Below are positions 23,762 to 35,030 of a DNA stretch of 64,000 nt, piece by piece (the stretch's first letter is position 1; the number at the start of each line of letters is the position of its first letter). Source of the stretch: Paulownia fortunei (lineage: Eukaryota; Streptophyta; Magnoliopsida; Lamiales; Paulowniaceae). The notes below the pieces were generated by a model. That model saw nothing but the letters and a program-made list of their open reading frames with translations. It was not told the DNA's origin and did not search any database. The DNA lies in contig CM033108.1 in assembly GCA_019321725.1 (NCBI GenBank), forward strand, positions 15,761,799 to 15,825,798. Reading direction: 5' to 3'. A program made the translations under genes and the position numbers.

Positions 23762-26060
23762 TGTAATGCCCAATTCTATCCTACATATCCAATAATAAAC
23801 ATATTATATGAATATGCATCTAATCAATGTGCATTATTGAATTATGACATACAAATAGCATGATTGCACGAACATAAATAATTGTTACTATATACTCCAG
23901 TTATGTTTTAACATGCATTAGTACATGAAATATGAGATCAAACTTCTATTTCTTGATTTAACATATTCCTTAAGTGTCTTTTTACAGTGAAAAGCACGGT
24001 ATCTCGATCAAGAAAGATTGATGTGTTGAATGGCCATGAAATGAATTATTCGTATTGCTCCATACTTGTTACATTCTAAAGGGATTATTTTTCTAAATAT
24101 TTATTTTAAATATGTTACATTTGACTAAGAACTAAAAGTATTCAAAAAATGGTGCAATTTGATTTGTAGGTTGACTAGGTTGCATGAAATCATTTTAAAC
24201 CAAATTACACTTGATTATAACACCAAAGCATCATTTCTTGTCATCTACCTATCCCATAAAAATAGATTTTGGCATGAGAAGACACCAAACATGATGCAAC
24301 CAATCATTACCCTCCACTTACCTCTTTTTGAAATGTCAAAAAAGTTATTTTAGCCATATTTTCTTATGGAAGCTCCTAAAAATGACCAGCCCTTCTTCTT
24401 CAAGTGTCTTCCAAATTTATACACTCTCATACTCAGAAAAATTGAATTCAATCCATAGAAATCCATACAACACAAACTAGAACAAGTTTATACCCTTTAA
24501 GCTTGAAAATCGTTGATTTTGAAGCTTAATTCCAATTTAATCTAGGTATATTCTTTTTCAATATTTCTTATGTTGAATTTATAGTATTTTGGATGGTTAC
24601 ATGTTTTAGTATATTTTTATATGAATGAAAACTCAAGTGGGATAGACTTGAAGTCAAAACCAAGCTAGTTAAGCTAGTTTTTAGCAAAATTGATAGTCTT
24701 GTGAAATATGCTTAATTTATATATATTTCTATTAATCTTGTAATGTTTATACTGTATTGGAAGTTCCTATGAATGATTGAGAACAATAGCAATTAGTTTG
24801 CTTAATTGATGGTTATAATTAATTTAAGTTAGAATCGAGTTTACTCATGTTATTTTAAATTGTGTTCAAGTTTTGGGGGTTGATATTTATGTTTGGATTA
24901 TTAGTTATTTAATGACTGCCCTAATATTTAATGCCTTGGATTAGTAGTAAAATATGGATTATGCATTATTTTTTAGGTCATGTAATTGACGTAGAATTGT
25001 TTACAAAAGATTGAAAAGTATATGTGATTTTAATTAGAATAGATTATGTGATTTATTAAAAGGATATTGAAATGTACTTGATTTGATTATGGTAAGCCTT
25101 TAACATATCCTATCTTCCAAAGAAATTAATATTTTCACTTAGCACAAAGTGGACTCGAGGTAAGTTGAAACTTTCATTTGCTGTATCACAAGAATCATAT
25201 AATGTTGTTTATGTTTTAATGTGATTGTCTTTATTAGTCAAATGATGTAATGTTTGATGCATTCATTGTTCATGAACCATAATACTACTAAGAATATAAT
25301 GAGGTTTTTGAAAAGAAAGTATGGTACTTGATTGATGGTCAGATAGACAAGGGATGTGGGAGGGACCGGTGGACCCAATAAATGGTGACAAATATTTGAG
25401 TTGAAAAACTGGTATAGAAAAGTCACAATGAATGAGACAGAATACGACTAATACCTGAGGTTGAAAGATCAAGTATAAAAACCCAGTATTACTTCTCTTA
25501 TTGGCCAATCATTATGAACATGTTTTGAAAACTATTATCTATCGCTATTAGTTAGGTACCACACTTCAAGGGCCCTAAAGAATGAATTATGAATGAAAGT
25601 TATTAAATGAATAATGCATTTAATTATTTATGTGACTTGCATGTACGTTATTTATTACTACATCTGTTTCACCTAACTAAGCCTTTAGCTCATTAGATTT
25701 ATGTGATACAGGTGGAAATGTACAGGTTTAGAGGTTAACTGAGTCTTTAGAGCGGTCGGACAGAGATTTATTCATATTCTATGCTTCAAGCTATTTTGTA
25801 ATCTATTTTAAAAACTATATTTTATTTTTAAATAAGCTACTCTGTTATGATTTTGTAAATAGATGTACTTAATTTTGATTTATGTATATGGTGTGTTCAA
25901 AACGAAATGAATCAACAAATGAATTTAAGTTCTTTCTCTTATAGCAAAAAATGGAAACTTTTATTAAAACCCTAACTTTAGTATTGATAAAAAGTTAACA
26001 CTTCTTGACTTAGCTGTATTAGCTTGCTTAGGTTCTTCAGTTAGGTTAAGGGGTGTTACA
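23762..26060 (+). repeat. Solo LTR of family A, forward
   Basis: A complete LTR of about 2.3 kb, TGTAATGCCC...GGGGTGTTACA. It is flanked by aaaaa (23757-23761) and gaaaa (26061-26065), a plausible 5-bp target duplication with one change. Neither a PBS nor a PPT adjoins it. It holds the recurring family-A sense frame at 24159-24353 and the recurring antisense frames at 25238-25508. Two direct CTGAGGTTGAAA-type repeats lie about 60 bases apart near 25397 and 25455. Confidence 0.9.
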
Positions 26061-26599
26061 GAAAAGCACTAAGAAGCATCCACAACCTCCACAGCGAAAC
26101 CTCCCTCGCCAGGCACCTCACTATATTCTACATAAATAAGAATAGTAGTTGGACCCACAAGGGCCACTTCTTCTAAATGTACAATTTGAGGCTCAATCAA
26201 CATGACAATATCCTCGTTGACCCTACCAGACTCTTGGAGAATACTTTTATAATTGCGGATTATATCATCATAAACACTCAATGTCTCCTACATTGTAGCT
26301 TCAGCAAAGGTATCCAATGACTGGAAGGCCGTAGCACCTCTTTCCTTAACCTCAACAATTAAGGCTTTTCCTGCCTTAGGCTCCAAAAATTTCTTTCCAG
26401 TAGCTATCCCATGATCATACTTCTCCAGCAGGACCTTGAACTTCTCATTTAATTTCTTATTCTCTTCCCTTATATTCTTCAACTCCTCAGACATCTTAAC
26501 CACCTCATCTTTGCTCGCTTTACTAGCAACCTCAAAGAAGTTAGAAGACTCTTTATAACTCTCTATTTGCTCTGTCAGGATAGTCGCTAAGTTCACACA

Positions 26600-26705
26600 C
26601 TGTGAAATAACACGAAAATGGAAGAGAAAGTAAACTAATTAGTGCTATCTAAAAAAATAATAATAACAATAATGATATAAAGGGAGAAATGATAGGATGA
26701 CTTAC
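26600..26705 (-). other. Putative intron 2 of the antisense gene
   Basis: On the minus strand it begins GTAAGTCATCC and ends in a T-rich stretch with TTATTTCACAG, after which the coding frame CVNLATILTEQ opens. Length is about 106 bases, and it is much more AT-rich than the exons. The codon just before the donor reads tga in the preferred phase, which I take as a later mutation. Confidence 0.5.
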
Positions 26706-27165
26706 TCAAGCAAACTCCCCAGTAGCGCTCCAACAATAACCTTATTTGACTTCACATTAAGCCTATCAATGTCATACTTGTTAACAAGGTATTGAGTCTT
26801 AGTCCACCCTAGCTCTAGATCGCTGTCATCCTAAAATAACTCGACACTCTTGACCCAATTCAATCTATATCCAAATAATCCTTTCCCCGCTCCATGGTGA
26901 GGTGCAGATGTAAGTGACAAATCGCTAGGTCTCTTCAAACTACCATTCCATTGTCTCAAAAGACTGCCCTAGATCACATGATTCTGATCTACGCTCACCA
27001 TCAGCCTAGGGGAGAGAAGTTGATGATGGCCTAACTCCGCCTCCACCTCGAGCACTAGTCCTCCCTGTATCGACCCTCTTACCTCAACTAAATAGAGCAT
27101 TTGGATTGCTCCTACCAGTCGAGGGATGGGAAGAGCCTGAATAAAAGATAAATCAACTCTTTTCC

Positions 27166-27268
27166 CTATAAAGAGAAGTAATTCATAAGGTAAATATATC
27201 AATAAAAAATAATAAGGGAATAAGCGAAAAAATCTTAACAAAGCATGTATAAGTGAAAGAGATTATAC
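27166..27268 (-). other. Putative intron 1 of the antisense gene
   Basis: On the minus strand it begins GTATAATCTC and ends TTCTCTTTATAG. It joins an exon ending FNVGVYFVS to one containing RTSARGGGGVRPSSTS. Length about 103 bases. The AT-rich content and T-rich 3' end fit a plant intron. The exact phase is uncertain because both exons have indels. Confidence 0.45.
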
Positions 27269-28011
27269 CGATACGAAATAAACACCAACATTAAACAAAG
27301 TGTCAAATAACCCAACTGTAATAAATTGAAGCTTGAAGTTATGATGTATTTCCCTGAGAGGAATCCTCGATGGAAAACTACTCCACGTAGTAGGAAAACC
27401 CTAACCATCATCCCTTATATAAAAGAACCTTTCTTTTTAAAGGCCTCGAGATGAAGAACACCCACATAGAAATTTACACCCACTCCGAGGATAGAAATAA
27501 AAGTAGGACTCATTGGGTACCTTTTGAACTCCAAATAAAGTATGAAAACTATCTAAGGAAACAGGAAGATGAAGCTCTTCTCACCGATGACAAAACCTTT
27601 CAAAGTACATCAGAGTATTTGGAGTGAGATGACTTGGGCATAATCCAACACTATGGAGCACCTCAACAAGAAATAGTTTAAGAGTAATGGTGAACCCATA
27701 AGTGACATGGGCGATGTAAGCTGTGAAGTATCCTGAAGGGAAAGACATGATTCGACCGATAAGTGGAAGGAAAAATTATGGCAAGTAGATAATTTTTTTT
27801 TTATGAAGAATCTTGAGATCTCCTACACTTAAGATAGTATCGTAATTTTCAACATCCATTACTTGACTATGAATGGGTGAGCTTGACTTATAGAAAATGA
27901 ACCTAACATCTCTGGCGACACATCCCTACTATGAGGAGTAGAGTCCTCTTCCTCTTCTTCAGACCTAACAAACCCTAAAGGACTACCACCCTCACTCGAA
28001 TTATGAGACAT

Positions 28012-28365
28012 CTCATGTGATTTACCCAACTCTTTATCCTCCCAGACTCGCTAGCACACTCTGGGAGACTAAGTATAACTTTAATCCTTTTGACAGAATA
28101 CTCTTCGAGGTATGAAGGATTAACTGAACCATTCCCTAGGGAAAAATGACTGTGAGAAACTAAAGGAAGAGATGAATTATCTAGATTTATAGACGCAACA
28201 ACACTCGATAAAATGATAGGAACATCATTTGAAACATGAACACCAATTCTAGTTGAAGAAGGATTACTCAAAACGATAGCCATATTAGATAAAAGATAAC
28301 TCAAGTTGAGTGCTCGAGCTGCAGGACTCAAAGGAGGACAACTTGACCTTCCAGCTTGAGCTACC
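28012..28365. other. Upstream part of the antisense gene, cut by the B junction
   Basis: A minus-strand open frame of about 130 codons (27975-28367) spans this stretch in a different phase from the Transposase_28-like frame and shows no domain I recognise. It could be an N-terminal or leader part with a frameshift. It ends abruptly where family-B pol begins at about 28366. Confidence 0.3.
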
Positions 28366-28812
28366 AAGACTGGAGGCTTTGTGGTTTATAGTGATGCTTC
28401 AAAAAATTGGTTAGGATGTGTATTGATGCAAAATGGTAAAGTAGTTGCATGTGCATCCAGACAGCTTAAAGAGTATGAGAAGAATTATCCCACACATAAT
28501 TTAGAGCTTGCTGCGATGGTGTTTGCACTTAAGATATGAAGACATTATTTGTATGGTGAACGATGTGAGATATATATTGATCACAAAAGCTTAAAATATT
28601 TCTTCACTCAAAAAGAGTTAAATATGCGACAGCGAATATGGTTGGAGTTGGAAAAAGATTATGATTGTGTTATAAACTATCATCTTGGTAAGGCTAATGC
28701 TGTGGCTGATGCATTGAGCAGGAAATCAACACAAAATGCTGTAGTTTTAGCTTTGACTCAGAAATCAGAGTTAATTGAACTACAGAAAATGAATGTAGAA
28801 ATTGTACAATAG
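28366..28812 (+). pseudogene. B RNase H remnant
   Basis: [20 protein letters not shown] starts right at the junction. [11 protein letters not shown] (28504) and [18 protein letters not shown] (28579) follow, then [20 protein letters not shown]. This is RT-linked gypsy RNase H with its acidic residues in place. A tgg-to-tga stop at 28537 falls in the same Trp codon that is broken in A1 (15366). It ends in the linker before integrase. Confidence 0.88.
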
Positions 28813-29990
28813 GGATCAGTAGAGGCCAAATTTGCAGCTTTGACAGTCTAACCGACTTTGATTGATAGAATTCAATAGGGACAACAAGTTGATGAATATG
28901 TTACTAAAATGATCAAAGATAAGGCTTTAGAAAAGTTTTATGATTTTCAGATGTCAGAGAATGATATCTTGCGGTTTCGAAAAAGGTTATATGTGCCTAA
29001 TGTAGACAATATTCGGGAACATATTTTGGTAAAGGCACATTCAACACCATACTTATTGCATCCAAGAGCTACTAAAATGTACAAAGATTTGATAACGCAT
29101 TACTGGTAGCCAGGTATGAAAAGAGATGTTGCTCAATTTGTAGAACAATGTTTGATATATCAATAAATAAAGGTAAAATATCAAAGACCAGCAGGAATCT
29201 TGCAACCTTTATTTATTCCAGAGTGAAAATAGGAGAGAATTACAATGGATTTTGCGTTGGGATTACCTAAAATAGTTAAAGGTCACGATGCAATTTGGGT
29301 TATCATTGACAGGCTAACTAAATCTGCTCATTTTCTTCCAGTATGTTCTACTTATTCCATGGACCGTTATGCACAGATATATATACAGGAAGTGGTCAAA
29401 CTTCATGGGGTACCATTATCTATTATTTTTGATAGAGATTCAAGGTTTTTATCTATGTTCTGGAAGAGTTTACACAAGGTATTGGGAACACAATTATCTT
29501 TCAGCATTGCATATCATCCTCAAATTGATGGACATCAGAGCGAACAATATAAACATTGGAAAATATGTTTAGAGCTTGTGTATTAGATTTTCATAGTCAA
29601 TGGAGCAAATTTTTACTTTTAGTGGAATTCTCTTATAATAACAGCTATCAGTTCACTATTGGAATGACCCCCTATGAAGCATTATATGGTACAAAATATA
29701 GATCTTCAGTTCATTGGGATGAAGTTGGTGAAAAGAAGCTTTTGGGCCCAAATATGATTCAAGAAATGACAGAAGTTGTGACATAAATTTGTCAACGAAT
29801 GCAGACTGCCCAGAGCTAATAGAAAAGTTATGCTGATCAAAAAAGAAGAATGTTAGAATTTGCAGTAGAAGATCAGGTATTTCTGAAGGTATCTCCAATG
29901 AAGGGGATTAAGCGGTTTGAAAAGAAAGAAAAGCTAAGTCCTAGATATATTGATCCATTTCATATTACTGAATGAATTGGGGATATGGCT
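28813..29990 (+). pseudogene. B integrase remnant
   Basis: HHCC domain at about 29035-29165: HSTPYLLHPRATKMYKDL has both His, but the second Cys of the CxxC is Tyr (CLIYQ), followed by a stop. The rve core has MDFALGLP with Asp at 29248, IDRLTKSAHFLP, and FDRDSRF with Asp at 29431. The region of the catalytic Glu is shifted by a one-base insertion near 29535 and continues in another frame (29556-29786: SQWSKFLLLVEFSYNNSY, then MTPYEALYGTKYRSS). Further stops occur near 28810, 29107, 29162 and 29818. Confidence 0.88.
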
Positions 29991-30283
29991 TACAAACTCG
30001 ACCTACCTGGATCAATGTCTCAAGTGCACAATGTATTTTATGTATTTATGTTGAGGAAATATATTGTGAATCCATCTCATATTCTGAAGAATGAACCTAT
30101 AGAGCTGAAAGAAGATTTGAGTTATGAAGAAAGACCTGTAGAGATTCTTTTACAAGAAGTAAAACAACTCAAAAATAAAACAATCCCATTAGTTAAAGTA
30201 TTATGGAGAAATCAATCAATAGAAGAAGCTACTTGGGAAAGGGAAGATGATATGAAAGTTAAGTATCTAGAACTCTTTCGGTA
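29991..30283 (+). pseudogene. B integrase tail and chromodomain
   Basis: SQVHNVFYVFMLRKYIVNPS is the usual integrase C-terminal tail. LSYEERPVEILLQEVKQLKN, then PLVKVLWRNQSIEEATWERE, ending YLELFR with a stop at 30282, is a chromodomain. Such domains guide integration of plant chromoviruses to heterochromatin. This 99-codon frame is intact, unlike the rest of pol. The domain and the 3-kb LTR fit the Tekay/Del lineage. Confidence 0.85.
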
Positions 30284-30310
30284 AGTAAATTTTGAGGATG
30301 AAATTCTAAT

Positions 30311-30323
30311 AAGGAGGGAAAGA
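30311..30323 (+). other. Polypurine tract of B
   Basis: aaggagggaaaga directly precedes the LTR start TGTAATACCC. It marks 30324 as the start of an LTR for the pol part on its left. Confidence 0.85.
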
Positions 30324-33315
30324 TGTAATACCCAAATCTCATACTACTCACTTTGCCAATATGATTCATGCACTACATGCTACTTATATGCTAATTTGCA
30401 TTAACATCTACATCGCATCTTTTATGGCATTCTTAATCATTATACCTCCAATGTTATCACTTGATGTTAGTGGTTGAGATCCTACAACCTAATTAAGTAA
30501 TTCTATATTTAGATAAGATAAAGAATAGATTGATCAATATAATGGATATTCATAGGTTGTATGTTATAATTTTAGAAGTGTTAAAGGTGTCACTAGTAAG
30601 CTTATATAATTCGATTCGATTTGATCGAGGTGTTTTAAAGGTATACATCTATAGATTAACATACATAGGATATCAGACATGATATTATGTGATTTAAGTG
30701 TCATAATACAAGGTTCATATGCGCATGTGATTTTAGAAAATGAAAACTAGACAATCATTTAAGAATCGAATGTCGATCGGTTTGGAGATCGAATGAACGG
30801 TTAAGAAATTAGGGCATAATGTATTATCCGATCATATGGAGATTAAAGTAGGTTGTACATAGATAAATAAGTAATGAGAAATAGTAGATTAGGTCTGATA
30901 CAGTGTGAAAAATATTAGATTTGAACCACAACTTGACACCTTAACCTTGCCACCTTAAGCTTTGCCACCTCAAGCTTCCACCTCAACTTTTCTTCATTTC
31001 TACCCTTGAACCACGACCAAAAACTATTTTCTAAGCTATTTCACTTCAAAAACCTTCATATTGAATGTTAGAAATTGCTCTCAAGTAATTCCAAGTAAAG
31101 AAAAAAAGTGAAGGAAGCAGAGGGAAGTAAGGAGGAGCAAGTTGAATCTAAAATCTATGCATAGGTGAGCTTCAATTCATGTTTTTGATTTAAGTTCTTT
31201 AATTGTTTGAGGGTTTATGATTTTTAAAGATTCTATTATTGATTATAATCATGTTAGGATGTTATTCCACCTCAACCTTTCTTCATTTCTACACCTTGAA
31301 CCATGACCAAAAACTATTTTCTAAGCTATTTCACTTCAAAAACTTTCATATTGAATGTTAGAAATTGCTCTTAAGTAATTCCAAGTAAAGAAAAAAAGTG
31401 AAGGAAGTAAAGGGAAGTAAGGAGGAGCAAGTTGAATCTAAAATCTGTGCATAAGTGAGCTTTAATTCATGTTTTTGATTTAAGTTCTTGAATTGATTGA
31501 GGGTTTATGATTTTTAAAGATTCTATTATTGATTATAATCATGTTAGGATGTTATTTGTGGTCTTTTTGTTCACATAGGAAGTATTTTTAGTTGCAAAAT
31601 CACAATAAAAATTACTAGGGACAAAAATTATATACTTGCTGATTTTTTATATTTATGCTTTATATATGTATAATAACTTGATTAAAACCTGTGTATTTCA
31701 CCATATATGTGTTTATATATGAGTTTAGGTGATGTATGTAAGTTTAGAGAGGTTATAAATTGTAATGAAGTGTGCAAAACTATCACGGTAGGAAAATAAT
31801 CTGTTTCAGTGTGTTATGAAGAGAGTTGAACTTGAGAAGCTATATACTTAGCAATTTCAACCTAGACATGTTCCTATTGAGTGTTAACAATTAGGTACAT
31901 GATATTAGAGTTATAATACTTTAGTTATATGATGTTTACATGAATCTAAGATGATAAATTAAGGTATTGGAGGGACTAGATTGAGTTCTAGTTTGTAAAA
32001 CCTAGATAGTTTGGTGTTTAAGGTCTTAGTATGATATTTTATGCTTTCAACTTGCCAAATTAGGAATGGTGCTTGATGTTGGGTAATATTACAGGCTATT
32101 TTACATCTAAGATTGGAAGGGAACAATAAACAAATCTAGACTAAGCCACCAACCAAGTGAAAGGTAAGTAAAGATCCATTTACAACTACAATGCATGAAC
32201 ATAGTATGCCTTAAAGCATATATACCTAATGTGTTGATGATATTAAATTTGAGTAATAGTCTTTTGATTCTTGAAACATGTTGAGAGCAAGATGACTTGT
32301 ATTTTATATTGAACATACCATTTATGAGCATTTACATGTGCATGCACGACAAATGAGTATAGTGGAGGTTCTTGCATGCACGATATGATTTGAGACATGA
32401 TTTTCAGAAAGAAAATATTTTGGTTGGCCACTACTAGTGTACCAAGGCATGCGAGGCATGCTTATATGATATTTTGGGACACCGCAGGTGTTACTTCTCG
32501 AAAGATCACAGGGGTTAATAGGGAATGTACCTCTGGTGGTCACGAGAAGGTGAACTACTTGACTGTGCCGTTATTGACTCCACCAGTAGGAAGACTTCTA
32601 GAGGATCACAGAGGAAGACAGGGGGTAGACCTCTGGTGATCACAAGAGGTGGCCCTTAGATTAGTTCAATTTGTTTATGGCCATATGATTATTGATATTA
32701 TTCAGAGCTCTATCTGGTGCATAGTAGATGGGCCAAGGGCCCAATAAATGAAGTGGTTTTTATAAAAACTCTTTGATTTATGAGTACTCAATTTGATACA
32801 TTTATAGCATCATATCTTAGAGTTAAGTTGCATGAGATTTTACATCATACTCTTATCATGCATGATTTTTATTTATTGAGCATTAGCTTATATGGTTCAT
32901 GCATTGCAGGTGATCATGGTGAGACTTGAGACCTCTGGTTTACTGGCTGGCAGTGGAGCTCCTACAGGCTTTCAAAGATTAATATACTTGGATGACGACC
33001 TATTGGGCTATTTTATAGATTGTGTTTTTGATTTTACAGTTATTGTATTATATTAGTGACTTTATCCTATATATCACTTTCAAAACTCTTTTGTGATAGT
33101 GAGTTTGGGTTTGTGATGGTTTTGATAGACTTGGTTAATGTTTAATAACTACATATGTATACACAGTGTGACAGGATATGAAAGCACTTTACTTTTATCA
33201 TTGTTTTGTTGAACTGAGTAGGAAAAAAAAGTTATACACATGCATACATGCACAAATTATGTTGTACAGGTTGTTTATATATATATTTTATACATCTTAT
33301 TGGGAGGTTATGACA
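30324..33315 (+). repeat. Single LTR of the permuted B element
   Basis: 2992 bases, TGTAATACCC...GGTTATGACA, with a PPT on its left and a PBS on its right, so it serves both halves. Inside are a 289-bp tandem duplication (30978-31556) and two gatcaca-box segments exactly 100 bases apart (32504 and 32604). An 80-codon open frame at 32397-32639 recurs in LTR C and in the reverse LTR at 3127. Confidence 0.9.
30978..31556 (+). repeat. 289-bp tandem duplication in LTR B
   Basis: Unit 1 is 30978-31266 and unit 2 is 31267-31556, both starting ccacctcaac and ending atgttaggatgttatt, with only scattered differences. The other family-B LTRs in the window (near 4945, 38440, 44480) have one unit, so the duplication arose in this copy or its close parent. 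Confidence 0.92.
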
Positions 33316-33320
33316 AAGAG

Positions 33321-33334
33321 TGATATCAAAGCCC
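33321..33334 (+). other. Primer-binding site of B
   Basis: tgatatcaaagccc, five bases after the LTR end, is a mutated TGGTATCAGAGCCC tRNA-Met-type site. The D element has the better form of the same site at 42296-42310 on the minus strand. Confidence 0.85.
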
Positions 33335-33485
33335 AAGTCTTGATTCTGTAGACTGTCCATGTACATGATCTTATTAGAACTTGTGGAGCACAGTTATGCC
33401 AGTAAGTTTTATTTTATGTTATATTGCATTATATATTTCGTGAATTATATTGGCCATTTGTTATAAACAAAATAGTATTGCAGTC

Positions 33486-34540
33486 ATGGTGAGAACAAGG
33501 GGTGAGAGTAGTAGTGAAGCCAGAACCCCAGGAGAGCAGACACCTATTCTGAATAATGATCGTGATGTTATCATCAATCAACTTACAGAGCTTGTTGAAC
33601 GATAATCAAAGCAAATTAAGCAACTTATCCAGTAGAGGGATATGGGTGGACAACTAAGGCCTGAAATGGTTCAACCACAACCCCGAGTAGAACAGGTGGA
33701 GATAGTTGGGGAAAGATTCAGAAAACTAAACCCACCAGTATTTGAGGATGCACTAGATCCTACAGCTGCTGAGCATTGGTTGAGAACTCTTGAAAATAAG
33801 TTTCACTACAGTAGAGTTTTAGAAGAAGAGAAAGTGATGTGTGTATCCTTTCTGCTTCGAGGCAGTGCTGGACATTGGTGGGATATAATGAGAAGCATTG
33901 AAGACATCATTATTATGACTTGGGATAGATTTAAAGATTTGTTTTGAAATAAATACTTCACAGCTCCAGTTCGTGCAATGAAGATGAATGAATTTATATA
34001 GCTACGACAAGGAACTATGACAGTGGGAGAATATATTCACAAGTTTGAACAGCTATCCAGATTTGCCAGACATATGGTCAATACTGATGCATTGAAAGTT
34101 GAAAGGTTTCTTGAAAGCTTGAGACCAGAGCTATATAGAGATGTGAATATGGCAGGAATCCAAGGAGTGACATACTCACAAGTTGCTGAGAGACCTTTAG
34201 TGGCAGAACAAGTTGAACTTAAAATTTCTCGTGCTCAGGAGATTCGACGCTAATTTAAGCAAGGACAGGGGCAACAATAGGTTATAAATGAAAAGAAGAT
34301 ACCATTTCAAATGCAAAATTAAAAATCTAAATTCCAACCTGGACAAGGGCAACAACAGTAGGTTTAGAGTAAGCGTATAAAGATTGATCAAGGCAAGGCA
34401 CCAATGTCACAACCTGCTTGTCCTAAATGTGGTGGTCACCATAGTGGAGTCTGCCCGATAGAGACTAGAACCTACTTTGTGTGTGGAAAGGTTGGACATA
34501 TTGCCAGAGTATGTCCAGATAATCTAAATCTAATAGGACA
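33486..34540 (+). pseudogene. B gag remnant
   Basis: The ATG at 33486 opens MVRTRGESSSEARTP. The capsid domain covers FRKLNPPVFEDALDPTAAEH (33718), LLRGSAGHWWD and ITAPVR-like text, and VGEYIHKFEQLSRFA (34023). The nucleocapsid part has CPKCGGHHSGVCP and then YFVCGKVGHIARVCP near 34474-34518, where the first Cys of the zinc knuckle is replaced by Tyr. Stops at 33603, 33633, 33945 and 33999, and several near 34251-34370, break the frame. Confidence 0.88.
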
Positions 34541-35030
34541 AAGAAAAGTGTCAGCTAGAGTCTTTACCATCACTAGATCAAATGCTGAGACGAACCCATC
34601 AGTGGTAATAGGTAAATTCTCTGTCTTTGGTACTCTAATATTTGTATTGTTTGATTCTGGAGCTACACACTTATTTATATCCACTAAGTATGTGAAGAGG
34701 CTGGGTAGAGTACCTGATACTGTTGAGGTCAGTTACAATGTGATAATCCCTTCTAGAGACTCAAAACAAACTAACCATGTTTTAAGAGATTTTGTTATTC
34801 CCATTGAAAATAGAGAACTCTATGCTGATTTAATTGTATTGACCATGAATGACTATGATATGATTTTGAATATGGATTGATTGTTAAAGTATCGAGGTAC
34901 AATAGATTGTCTGAGAAAGATAGTAACTTTTCAACCTCCTAGTGAGGAATTGTTCACCTTTATTAGAATCGTACAAAGTTTTATATTCCCAATTATATCA
35001 GCATTAAGAGCATAAAGATTATTAGATAGT
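34541..35030 (+). pseudogene. B aspartic protease remnant
   Basis: VLFDSGATHLFISTKYVKRL holds the DSG active site near 34648. It continues through NHVLRDFVIPIENRELYADL to MILNMD, with a stop at 34878 in place of the usual Trp, then LLKYRGTIDC. Unlike A1 and A2, the flap region is present here, which makes the A-family deletion clear by contrast. Confidence 0.86.

Larger units (their letters stand above)
26069..28011 (-). pseudogene. Antisense Transposase_28-like gene of the Tat-type element
   Basis: Minus-strand gene running against gag-pol. An ATG at 28011 opens MSHNSSEGGSPLGFVRSEEE. A middle part (about 27480-27790) reads FPSGYFTAYIAHVTYGFT, then FLVEVLHSVGLCPSHLTPN, then YFERF, which is the pattern of the plant 'putative gypsy type transposon' domain (Pfam Transposase_28). 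A Gly/Ser/Arg-rich part follows (27000-27160), then a Lys/Glu-rich probable coiled coil (26290-26599). The last frame ends at 26069. Stops occur, for example near 27843 and at 26973. Antisense ORFs with this domain are known from Tat-lineage elements; their function is not established. Two likely introns are listed separately. Confidence 0.65.

Noticed and set aside
27975..28367. 130-codon reverse open frame as a separate gene
   Set aside because: No recognised domain. It overlaps the Transposase_28-like frame in another phase and ends at the B junction. It is kept only as an uncertain upstream part.
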